Below are positions 1 to 9,926 of a stretch of 64,000 nt of DNA, piece by piece (positions within the stretch are counted from its first letter, which is position 1; each line of letters begins with the position of its first letter). A program made the position numbers and the translations under genes. Under the pieces are notes generated by a model. That model was given only the letters and a program-made list of their open reading frames with translations. It had not been told where the DNA came from and did not search any database. Source of the DNA: Isoetes taiwanensis (lineage: Eukaryota > Streptophyta > Lycopodiopsida > Isoetales > Isoetaceae). Where the stretch lies: the NCBI GenBank assembly GCA_021234155.1, contig JAJEKV010000516.1:62001-126000 (forward strand). Reading direction: 5' to 3'.

Positions 1-1145
1 TCCTTTATAGCCTTCCAGGAGACGCAGTTCAAGGGATCACCCTTTAGCCTACCTGTGTTCATGACGCCTGGTCCGATGAGGCGTGCCTGGGGAAGCGTCC
101 CCTTCCGTAATCACAGTGGTTCCATGGGTGAGCTAGAGAATACGTGCCGCATCAACGACCCCCGTGATCCTGCAACCTCCACTTTACTCACCCTAAATCT
201 ACTAAAGTGCAAGGTGCTCCATACGGATCACACCTCTACACCTGTGGAGTGTCGGACCCATACTCCGCCCTCTCCGTGACCTGGGCCATCGCCTAGCCCA
301 TTGTAGGGAGTCTCAGAGCCTTGTATGCTCATGCAAGACCCCACCCTCATGTCACCATTGTGTTCCTTGTCCGTCTGCTGCCGCACCATAGCATCTAGGA
401 CCGGGTGGGCTCTTGTGCACAGCCGCAATTAATGGGACTCTCCATGTATGCTATCTAGGAGCATACTACAATACACTGCTCAGGTCTCTACCCCGTAATC
501 CCCGCTTTAGTCGATTAAACAAAGAACTAACAATCCATCCTTTCGGAGTAAGAACCGTAATTGAATATAAAGAGAACTTGCTTGCAACAATCAAGGGTTA
601 GTTTCTATGATTGAATCACAAAGAGAGCGAGAGACGGACACAACCAAGTGTTATCTAGAATTCACATAGCCACCTACCACTCGGCCGGACTCGCTTCCAT
701 GGGGTGCCTCCATCTCCGGGAGTTGAGAATTCATTTGTTGCTTCACTGAGGCGACCGGGTATGGTGGTTCTCTGCAGTGTATGACGGCTCAGCTCACGGC
801 CTTCCTTGGTCGATCTTCGTGAGTCAATCCCAGGGGATAGGGGTCAAGTTGGCATCCAAACTTGGCAACCCCCATGTCGCCTAATCGATTGGGGCGGTGG
901 CCTTCCCCAAACAAGCAATTAGCCTAATTAAGTTATTAACTTTAATGTATTAAATTAGCATAGCTAATTTAATCCACTTTAAGAGTAACCCCCTAGGTTA
1001 CCATTAAGTTCCCATACCCCCATGGTGACGTACCTTTAGGGGGGTGACGTGCTTGTATTTGTACATGTCCCGTATAACTACGTGGCGTAGACCGTATAAA
1101 TACGTGGAACGTCACACAGGGGCCCCAGGTGGTTAGGGGTGTAAC
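1..1145 (-). repeat. Left LTR copy of a minus-oriented LTR retroelement, cut by the window edge
   Basis: This stretch is a diverged direct copy of 3130-4310. Shared blocks occur in the same order: the segment around CCTGTGTT at 52, GTGTCGGACCCAT at 249 (also near 3376), TAGGAGCAT...CAGGTCTCTACCCC at 456-494 (also near 3580-3620), and GAACGTCACA near 1107 (also near 4268). Spacing agrees: about 1,080 bases between matching landmarks here and about 1,110 in the right copy. With coding on the minus strand, this would be the 3' LTR. About 470 bases of it lie outside the window. No convincing gene is seen in it. Confidence 0.6.
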
Positions 1146-2662
1146 CCTATAGTCGTCAGGAACTCACCCGCATCACCAGAAGGCGTTCCAATGGCGCCTT
1201 CCTTATTAGGAGATTAGTGCCTTTGTTGAAAGTGCCTAATCTTCTGAACAAAACATCTTGGGGAGTTTGGCTCGTGTTGCGTCTTCTTACGGCTTCTCCG
1301 GCCTGGGTGGCGCGCCGCCCTCCCTTCACAAACTTCTCCACGTTACGCTTGCAATACCATCATTATACCTCGTCGACGGAGGTACTCTGGTATACCTTCA
1401 TTACCAGCGGCGAACTCGCGATCACGGAGCCGCGAATTCCTTCGCCCTGCTACCTTCTTCACTACCTTAGGTGGCTTGGGCCACTTAGGGTAGGGTAGGC
1501 GTCGCGATGGTTAAGTGAAGTTTCCCCAGCGTCTTGGGCCTCTTCCTCCTCTTCATGTTCCTCCTCCCTCGTCTCCATCTCCTTCCTCCTCTTCCTCGTC
1601 TCCCCTCCTCGTTGGGCGAGGTTCCTCAATAGTCCGCGGTGCCCGTGGCTTATCCCTCGCCTTCTTCCTCCTCTCCTTCTCCTTGACTCCCTCTCTCGTT
1701 TCATGAAATGCCTTTGTCCTCAGGCCACCCTTCACTTTCTCCTTCCCCTTCTTCTTGCTTAAGAAGGGCACACTTTCTTGGGTGCTGGTGCAGTTCTTTT
1801 CTTTGCTCTTCCATTGCTCCTCTTGGTCTCCCTCCGGGGTGCTCCTCCTCTTGGTGGGATGGGGCCAAGGTGATGGGTTTCGTCGGTGTCTTTGGGTCTC
1901 CACCGGCGACAAGCTGCTCTGTGGCTCCTCACAGTGAGGCGTGGAAGGTCTCATCAGTCGAAGACGACGCCTCCTCCTCGGCCTGTGGGAGGTGCTATGG
2001 GATTTGTTTGCTATGACCTCCAGCTGCCGCCGCCGCCATCGAGGGTGAGCTCCTTGGGCTAGTCTTCCTATAGGTTTGTTTCGTTCTTGCCATATTACCT
2101 GGCCCGAGAACCTCGGTGAAACCTGCGTAAGGCTGATCAAGAGAGAGAAGGTGGTAGGCAAGGTTTGAGGGGAAATGAGGTGGCAAGAAGATATTTAAAA
2201 GGAAGATGCTCTAAGAAATATTCTTCTATCATTAATAGGTTTAATAATTAGCCCCCTATTAATTACTCCAATATACTTAATTAGTAGTATATACTTAATC
2301 TTGTATTATACTATAATTTCGAATTTTTCCTAATGGTTTGAAGTGTTAATTATGAATTTCGCCATTTTTTCACCTGTGTCTCGGATTGGCATGATTCTTG
2401 ACCCTTTTTTAGGTGAAATCTGATGTTGATTCATAATTTTCACTCCAATTTTACTAGAATGTTAATTTAACTCATTCTTTTTCCTTCATCTAACAACTTA
2501 GCCTATTCCCTACGGACCCACTACCTAGGAGAAATATTTTTCCCTATTTTTAGGTTCCATGGTGGAAATTTTCATTTAGACACCCTATTAGACCCTCAAG
2601 TAGACTACTTTCAAGGATATGGTCACAAGCTAGTTCTTGGTCAACCAAGAACATTGCTCTGA
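1146..2662 (-). mobile_element. Internal region of a short LTR retroelement without recognisable pol
   Basis: This region lies between two diverged direct repeats read as LTRs. From the right it holds about 570 bases of AT-rich leader (2094-2662) and then the H3-like minus-strand remnant. No protease, reverse transcriptase, RNase H or integrase motif was seen in any frame, so the element looks non-autonomous, or has lost pol by deletion. The plus strand of 1500-1900 is CCTCCT-rich because the minus strand codes for Glu/Arg/Lys-rich protein; plus-strand reading frames there are shadows. Confidence 0.5.
1156..2093 (-). pseudogene. Histone H3-like coding remnant inside an LTR element
   Basis: On the minus strand an ATG at 2091-2093 opens MARTKQTYRKTSPR. 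Canonical H3 begins MARTKQTARKST, so R2, K4, R8 and K9 are kept. The frame runs through an alanine-rich patch and stops at 1995. A long low-complexity charged stretch follows in shifting frames, with basic runs then runs of Glu. At about 1162-1340 the same strand encodes FNKGTNLLIRKAPLERLL, which aligns without gaps to the end of the H3 tail and the alpha-N helix (YQKSTELLIRKLPFQRLV). The TNLLI form is closer to centromeric H3 of plants. The block ends at GCGGGTGAGTTC, which could be a splice donor, and then meets the left LTR. The histone alpha-1, alpha-2 and alpha-3 helices are not found. Several frame breaks and stops make this a remnant. It could be a captured H3/CENH3 gene or an H3-mimicking structural protein of the element; the sequence does not decide. 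Confidence 0.55.
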
Positions 2663-2663
2663 T
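2656..2663 (-). other. Partial primer binding site remnant
   Basis: GCTCTGAT here is the reverse complement of the ATCAGAGC end of the usual plant initiator-Met tRNA primer site TGGTATCAGAGC. It abuts TGTGATGCTCCC at 2663, which reads as the inner end of the right LTR in minus orientation. The five or so bases TGGTA are missing, so the site is only partial. It supports the minus orientation of the element. Confidence 0.4.
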
Positions 2664-4360
2664 GTGATGCTCCCTAAAAAATAATGGCTCCCCAAACCCA
2701 CACCCCGTAGGAAATCCCCCATCCAGGTCCTCCGCCGACAAAGGCCCTCCGCCTATCTCAAGACTCGGGATCACCATAGTCGGAAAGGGGACAAGAAGGT
2801 GTCTTGCGCGCCCTTCCCTATGGCTCCTATCACGGTAGGAAGCATAAACATCGCCAGAACTAGCAATAATAATACATCATACTACCCCGGCAAGGGTAGC
2901 TCATCCACATATCCATAACCCAAAGAAGATAAACATATGTCATAAAACACGAGAGCTCCTACCCATGGCTCCGACTCACAAGGAGGTCGATCGTGGATAA
3001 AGGCCTCTAAGATAGAGCGTAATCGAAGTCATAACAATGGCGGGGCTGGCTATAGACAATGGCTCGGGTTGACCACTCCATCCGCCCCTCGTGTGCATAC
3101 TTTGCGAGAGTGAGCTAGATCAAGCTCGCATGACTCTAACCTTTTGGACACGCAATCCCATGGCATCACCCATCGGGACTACTCCTGTGTTGCATCTCCC
3201 CTCGGTCCGTCGAGGCAGGAAGGGTTGCATCTCCCCTTCCCGAGGTTTAGAGGTTCCTTATGGCGGCTAGAGAATCGTGGCGACACACGATTCGGCCCCG
3301 ACTTAATCCCCCAAAACAAGAGTCAAGTCAACACTTGCAACTCTTGAGAGGTGTGGAGGCACCATTGAGAGGTGTCGGACCCATGCCCGCCCACCAGTGG
3401 ACTGGGACCATAAGCCCTAGCCTCGCTGTGGGATCCCCGCAAGAGGCCACGCCAAGTGGGGTTCCTCCCCCGCATTGCCTCTAGCCCCGTGTGTAGTGTT
3501 GAGTCACATCATAGCTCCCATAGCCCGGTGGGTTCCTATGCCGCAGTGCCGCATAATATTAGGAACTAAAGGATCTAACTAGGAGCATTACTAAGTAAGC
3601 CTACTAGGTCTCTACCCCCTTCCCAATACAAGAGGAGCAAACATGATCAACCATCATCACATCTCATCATATCATGGTATCGGATAAGAACATCTTAACC
3701 TAATCATACATATCTAACTCCTTACGGTTAGGGTTCCTTGATTAGGGTTCAAGATGTTCAATAAGGGTTCTAGGATGGCTCTACTCTAGATACAACATAC
3801 GAGACCTATCCGAGTGCTAACTTCCAGATGAACTACTATGAACTCTACTCCCACCTACCGCCTCCCATTCTGGTGTCTCCATGCTCCTTGGCGGGGTAAG
3901 CCGCAGCTTCCTCCAAGATCGTGCACACACTTCGGGGCTGCTACACTGGCTATACCACGACGAGCGATGCTCGAAATGGGGTTTCCGAGCGCGTAGATGA
4001 GTGTTCGGGTGTTAGGGTCGGGAAAAGAGGTCTAGGGTTAGGGTTTGGGCCAATATAGGTTAGGGTCCACATGGGATGCCACGGCACCAATGGGGTGGGG
4101 TCGGTGGCCGGTTTGCCTAATAGGATAAGGCCATGTGGAAATGGGCCTTATCCTAAGGTTATCTAAGTTAAGCATTTAACTTAGATGTGCACCCAATACC
4201 ACTTTCTAAGGTATACAAGGCTACAAGGTAGACTTGTATAGTGATGGGTCCAGGAATATACGATTTATGGCATATATTCCCCTCGAACGTCACAAGTACG
4301 CTTCCCAAAGATGGGGTATAGTCTAGAAGGCAAAATGCGTAATAATCCGGGCTATAGGAA
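2663..4360 (-). repeat. Right LTR copy of the minus-oriented LTR retroelement
   Basis: It begins with TGTGATGCTCCC, resembling the terminal bases of many plant LTRs (TG...CA ends), and runs to about 4,300-4,380; the outer boundary was not fixed. It shares ordered blocks with 1-1140 but is clearly diverged, by eye perhaps 60-70 percent, so the insertion is old. In element sense this is the 5' LTR. Short open frames inside (for example 3144-3347) have no recognisable product. Confidence 0.55.
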
Positions 4361-5680
4361 AGAATAAAATCGATTTGCAACCACCATGAAGAGCTTACTA
4401 AAAGATTTAGGTATGGTGCCCTGAGGATAACTCCGGCGATTCCAACACAAATAATCTTCTATACTCAAGATTCGACACTGATTTTAAGCCACTATATTAA
4501 TCAAATAGCTTTGTTTTTTGGCGGTTACGCAGATAATGACTTTGCTTGGCAAGGGCTTTGATTTAAACATCTAAACAGCCTTTCAAAGGGAAAGATTCCC
4601 TTTTCCATCAGAGAAGGTAAGATTGTCCGGACAGGCTAATTTTATTGAACATTCCTCACTTAAGTAGGATACCACAAGCGATGAACACCCGAGATACCGT
4701 AAGAAACCGAGAGTTTCAAGATAAGGATCAACTTAGCTCGGGTTAAACAAGTATTACTCGATTCTAAACTGCATATCAATTTTTTTTTTCTATATTCACT
4801 AAAGGATGCAAAAATCTGAAGCTTCGGCTAGAATCAAGTACTTAATTCATCGCGGCTTTAAGGTAGTCCCAAAATTATGAAAGATGGGTTATAATCACAA
4901 ACAAGCTTAGCTTATTACATTAAAGTGGAAGGTCAATCTTGGACTTAGATTTCCCTAGTTCAAACATACAAATTTCGAAACCGTAAATCATAAACTACTA
5001 TTTACAAGGCTCTAAGAGAAATCAGAACCTTGCTCGATACCACTTTGACCCTTAATCAAACGTTAGCCAGTAATCAAAAGATCAACCATATAATAATCCA
5101 GCACTAAAACAATCAAGATTCTCAAAACCGAACCAGGCCTCTAGCCCAAAGCTCTCCACCCAACCGGGCTCGCAAAAGCTAGAATCTCCAAGATAGTCCA
5201 TGCAATTTACGTCAAGCAAGAAGGGGTTTAGGATCATCAATCCTTAGAGAATCCTCTCTAAGAAACTGATACAAAGTTTATGGAAGACGGCAAGAGGCAG
5301 GTTGAAGGAGCAGACATGGAAAGGAGATGGAACTGCATCCAATAAGCGCACCTCTTTCCCTATATAGGGATTAAGGAGCCTTTTTGGAAAAAAGGTAAAG
5401 GTATGTGGGCCAATTATAGGATCTCAACCTTTTCCAAGGTTCCATAAATATCTCAATGGTGCAAGTCTTATATTCATTTCCCATGTAAGCATCTTGTTTT
5501 GGCTTTCCAAACCACTCCCTCGAGCACCACCATATCAAATGCCATCTCCAACTTGTGTAGTAATTTTGGCAAGAAGATGGAAGAGGTCCACGCCTTCAAA
5601 TAAGGAATTCAAGGAGATATGGACTAGCCTTTATAAAGCGGCAAAACAGATAAGGAAAGAGGGAAACTTATAGGGATATA
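4361..5680. other. No gene seen; decayed repeat-like DNA
   Basis: No open frame with a recognisable product was found on either strand. The segment lies between the LTR copy and a gypsy integrase remnant, and may be the rotted gag/RT part of the latter. Protein-like traces appear only from about 5,600 onward. Confidence 0.5.
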
Positions 5681-7045
5681 AGAGAGAAGGCAATCATCTC
5701 TACCATAGGGATAAACTTTGTGTCCCTGAATCATCAGGAGTAAGGAAGTTAATCCTTTATGACATTCACAATAGCCTAATAGCAGGCCATGCAGGGTTCA
5801 TGAAAACCTACTTCAAGATAAGAAGTAGTTATTATTGGTCGGTATGAAGAAGGAGATAGCCAACTACATTCAGCAATGCCGACACAATAAACCAAACAAA
5901 CACCGAAAGCAACTTCTAATTCCGGGATCCTTGGAACCCCTTGGCAGTCCCAACCGCTAAGTGGGAGGTGATGAGTATGGACTTCATAACCGACTCCCAA
6001 GGAATGAAGGGGGCCATGATGCCTTAATGGTAGTGGTGACAAATTATCTAAGATGGCTCATTTCTTGCCTTGTCGAACCACCCGGACACAACGCTAGACA
6101 CCGCTTCTTGCTCTTCAAGAAAAGGAGATATAGAATTACATGGGATGCCAAGAGAGATCATATCTCGATAGGGATCCCAAGTTTATAAGTGCCTTCGGAA
6201 GGACTTCTTCAACACAATCCGAGACCAAGTTGGCCATGAGCACGACCTATCATCCCCAAACCAAACGGTCAAACCAATTTGAATTATAGAGGACATGTTG
6301 AGAAGCTATATCCAGGAACAAGCAATCCAAACGGGGAGACTACATTTACTTGGTTGAGTTTGTATACAATAGCACCAAGCAAGAATCATCACAAATGTCC
6401 CCCTTCATGATTAAGTATGGGTATCAATGCTTGACACCGCACAAGACACCAGCGATAATCCAAAGGTCTAAATTTGAAGTTTCTCAACACATGTTGTTTG
6501 ATATGCAGCAGTTGGTGGAAGAGGTTAGAAGCTATCTTCTAGCAGCAAAAAGTCGACAAAAGAATATAATCAAACAAACATAGAACCGCAAGGAGTTTCA
6601 AGTTGGGGATAGTGTGTGGCTCAAGATCAAAGGTCAAGCAAGCAAAGCTTGAATTGGTAATTGCAGAAGCTTGCCCCAAGATGTTGGGACCTTTCAAGAT
6701 CACAGAGCAAGTGGGGAATCAAGCCTCACAAGCTCGATTTGCCACCCATCTCAAAGTCCACAAAGTCTTCCACCTAAGCCTATTGAAGACGCACACCCCA
6801 AACCTAGAGGAGGTCTTAGAGACTCCAACCTTGTTGGAGATGACGGAAGACCAAATCGAGATAGTTCTGAGTTAATTCGATAAGGCATTTAAGAAGACAA
6901 GAAGGTCCCAATTCCTTCAATATTTGGTCAAGTGGAAGCACTTGCCCATGGAAGACATAACTTGGATATTGAAGCAAGATCTAGAGAAGCAATACACCGG
7001 ACTATATGAAGGAGTTCGACTGACTAAGTCATATCCGAAATGGTC
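5680..7045 (+). pseudogene. Ty3/gypsy chromovirus remnant: integrase and chromodomain
   Basis: Reading across frames gives a gypsy pol C-terminus. Near 5,720-5,850 is an integrase zinc-finger region (CVPESSGVRKLI...AGHAGFMKTY..IRSSYYW). At 5,880-6,060 comes the spacer and catalytic-core start (KWEVMSMDFITDSQGMKG, then GGHDALMVVVTNYLRWL, matching the usual DAIMVVVDRLTKMAHF). At 6,350-6,580 is the distal core (FVYNSTKQESSQMSPFMIKYG). At 6,600-6,830 is the integrase C-terminal domain (GDSVWLKIKG; KVHKVFHLSLLK). At 6,880-7,030 is a chromodomain-like end (FLQYLVKWKHLPMEDITW), which marks the chromovirus lineage. At least four frame breaks and stops mean it is dead. No matching LTR was identified; upstream RT/RNase H is missing or unrecognisable. 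Confidence 0.85.
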
Positions 7046-9500
7046 GACACCAACTTGCAGTGCTTAGCTAAAGTAGCAGCCAGAAGAAGGCGTACACATT
7101 TTAGGCTAGTAGGATGCATATGCCATAATCTTGGAGTGTAGGCAATGATGAGATAATCTCTAAGGGCATTTTCTAGGCCGACAAGACGCCACAAGTGCGC
7201 ATGACCCGAAAGGGTCATGTGAGAGGAGAAAGCAGACATGGTGGGCTTTTATGATGAGACTATCATTCGGATGATCTCTATGCCACGGCGTGGCACGTGA
7301 ACCGATCATAGGGGGGTCATGGTGAGGTATGCGTGATCATGCGCGATGATGGGATCGTGAGACGTTCCCTAGCTTAAACCCCCAGGGGCATGAGGCATTG
7401 CTAGCTTGTCTTACTTTGAGGAAAGCCAAGCTAATGAAGCGTTGAATATAATTTAATGCAAGCTGGAAGGGACCTAAAGCGGAATGTTCGGAAATACAAT
7501 ATTGATTCTTAGTGAAGCTTTGATCGTCATATAATGATGTGCAATTTACATCCAAATTTGCTTCATTATACTACGATTCAATATGCTGTTCAGAAAATGT
7601 ATCTTTGTTCAGGCATGTGGTGATTTTCAAATGGCAAACATTGCATCTGCAATGGAAGTTTTGGAACATGAAACGTCATGCTTGAGGCACTACTTTGTAG
7701 CCAGATCCACATTATGAGAGCGATAATAACTAGAATAAGCGATAATAACTAGAATCTGATTAGAAGCTGACATATTAAAAAGTAGCATATTTTTCTGAAA
7801 AAGTGGGTCAACAACAAACCGCCCATTCTCATTTTTCTTCTACTAAGCTCAAATATATGAAAGCGAGACTTGAGTAAGATCCATGATCCGCACTAAATTT
7901 ATAGGAGGTCAATGTATCGTCATCACCATCTTTGGAATCGTCCATTTCTTGTTAGCTCATTCTTGGGAAGAGGAGTGCCATCGCCAACGTTAGGAAAAAA
8001 AAAAATCATGAAATCTTTGGTTTTAAAACTATCGCGATACAAGGCTTACCTTACGCCCTACCTTTGCATGCCATCGCTAAATTTGAAAGCTATAAAGACC
8101 TCGGGTTGCACCTCCTCCCATCTCCATTGTATTTTATTGGCTATTTTTTAATTTTGTTGACCCTTCAATTTATAAAATTGGTGATTTAATGGTGTAGATT
8201 AATGCCACTTCATATTTTGATGAGGTGGACATGTACTTTCGATGGATAGGCTAGAATTGCAAGAAAGGTCTTGAGGCTTGTTGGGCTGGCGGCAAAAAAG
8301 AAAAGAAGAAAAGGAGAAAGGAGGAAGGAGGAAGGAGGAAGGAAGAAGGAAGAAGGAAGAAGAAGGGAAGGAAGAGGGAAAGCGGAAAAAAAAAAAGAAA
8401 AACAAAAAGAAAAACATGATAATTCGACTGCAAAATATTGAAAATAGATTGCATTGTATTTCTAGTGTAGGATTTGGATTTATGCATTTGTACCATAGGC
8501 ACTGGAACTCAATGACACTGATTGTAGAGAATATATCGCTTTAGCACTACAAGATGGCACTTCTATGTTAGTACTTGCATACTTGCAATGACAGTGACAT
8601 ACTAGAACAGCAAAAGATAGAAGGAAGTCACCAAAGAGGGTGGTTGTGCCCATGTCCACATGAAAGGGTTATATAGTACCATATCATTTCAGAAATTCAA
8701 AATTGGTAATTTGAAGAAAGCACTTGTCATCTACATGAAGCGTTTGGAAACTCAAATAAAATATGCAAGAAGCAAGGTAGTTATGCATAAAATTTGACAT
8801 GGAGCAACATTACATTGCTTGTTTTCCTAAGGTGTTATCATTTCAAAAATTTATGATGCTAGTAAGTATTCACAAGAAAGAAGTGCCATTAAAAAAATTG
8901 TTAATATGTGACTATTGTCATAACAATATGTGTCAAAGACCATTAAATATAATGGCAATAGAGAAAAGGGAGAACCTGCAACATATAGCGCAGGCATCAA
9001 TTGTATTAAACAATACTAAAATATCATTAGAGAAAAGAGAAAACCAAGAGCAATATGTCAAAATGTAAAAAGAAGGATAATGGGCACAATTATGATCAGA
9101 TTGCCACTTTAAAGATTTGCTGATGGGACTCAGTTTCTAGCTTGCTATGACAAGTGCGTCGAGGACAATAGAAAGAGTTTTGGCAAGGCAATAATCTTTA
9201 ATGTCAGAATTTGGGTAGGGGAAGGCGTTGAATGCATGGAATCGGGTAGGACAATCTCAGAAACATGTAAATAGATCGAGAAACCCACTTCTGGTTGTGC
9301 AGAATCAGTTCAACAACGGGTATAATCTAGTGCACGAACGCCTTCACCAGAATGGATCTGGCTGGAGTAAACGGAAGCACCTGGATACACAAGTAGATAG
9401 GGTAACAAAGATTTGATTTACAACAATGGGTAGTGTAGAAAAAGGACTGCATATATATATGTTTGAGAAGGATATCCTAATGGTATATTTTAACCATGGT
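7046..9500. other. Intergenic; no convincing gene
   Basis: Only short frames without recognisable products occur. Small landmarks are a 19-20 bp tandem doublet (AGCGATAATAACTAGAAT, 7720-7758) and a purine tract at 8290-8405. The frame at 8799-9068 has no family resemblance that I can see. Confidence 0.5.
8290..8405 (+). repeat. Purine (GGAGGAA/GAAGGAA) microsatellite tract
   Basis: About 115 bases are almost entirely A and G on the plus strand, built of imperfect GGA, GAAGGA and AAAAG units. Apparent Lys/Glu-rich (plus) and Phe/Ser/Leu-rich (minus) peptides here are artefacts of composition. Confidence 0.85.
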
Positions 9501-9522
9501 CTGAGCTGGGAAAGGGTATTGC

Positions 9523-9926
9523 CACGTGAGCAAAAAGATAACCCTAACCCTAATATGCCGCCTGGATACTTCGAGAGGCTTTCCTTTGTTTTTTTCCTTG
9601 GTTTTTTTGGGAGACCGCGCGTCCTTTTTCTCAGTTTATGCGCGCGGTTGGTGGGTCAGCCATGATGGGCGGAACCCATCTTGCTCGTGTGAAAGCGGCA
9701 AACTACGGTCTACGCGTATACTATACGGTCTCCTTCTTGCCCTTGCAATATGTTGCATGCAGTCAGAGCCTGCCACGTGTCCACAATGCCTCCCAACTTG
9801 ACTCTTGAAACCAGGGCCCACCACGTGGAACATGCCACCACATTCCCGCCTCTTCTTATCGAACTCGGCCTCGCTATCTGCCCCCTCCATCCCACGTGTT
9901 CCCAATCGCTCCGATCTCCCCACGTG
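9523..9926. promoter_or_regulatory. Cluster of five perfect G-boxes (CACGTG)
   Basis: CACGTG occurs at 9523-9528, 9774-9779, 9822-9827, 9893-9898 and 9921-9926, four of them within 153 bases. G-boxes bind plant bHLH and bZIP factors. The cluster lies about 1.25 kb upstream of the ATG of the SANT-domain gene at 11172, so it is a candidate promoter for that gene if a 5' UTR intron lies between, or for an unannotated transcript. The sequence is GC-richer than the flanks. Confidence 0.6.

Noticed and set aside
61..118. Hammerhead-ribozyme-like core (CCGATGAGGCG)
   Set aside because: The CUGANGA core is not exact, no GAAA follows at the right distance and the stems do not pair; it is part of the LTR copy.
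1515..2016. Plus-strand Ser/Pro/Leu-rich open frames
   Set aside because: They are shadows of the charged minus-strand coding region; composition explains them.
3673..3684. Second primer-site candidate TGGTATCGGATA for a plus-oriented element
   Set aside because: It lies inside the right LTR copy, has mismatches to TGGTATCAGAGC, and the coding and LTR termini favour minus orientation.
4010..4060. Interstitial telomere-like sequence (TAGGGTTAGGGTTTGGG)
   Set aside because: Only two to three irregular units within an LTR copy; no array.
8199..8544. Phe/Ser-rich and Lys/Glu-rich open frames
   Set aside because: Produced by the purine microsatellite.
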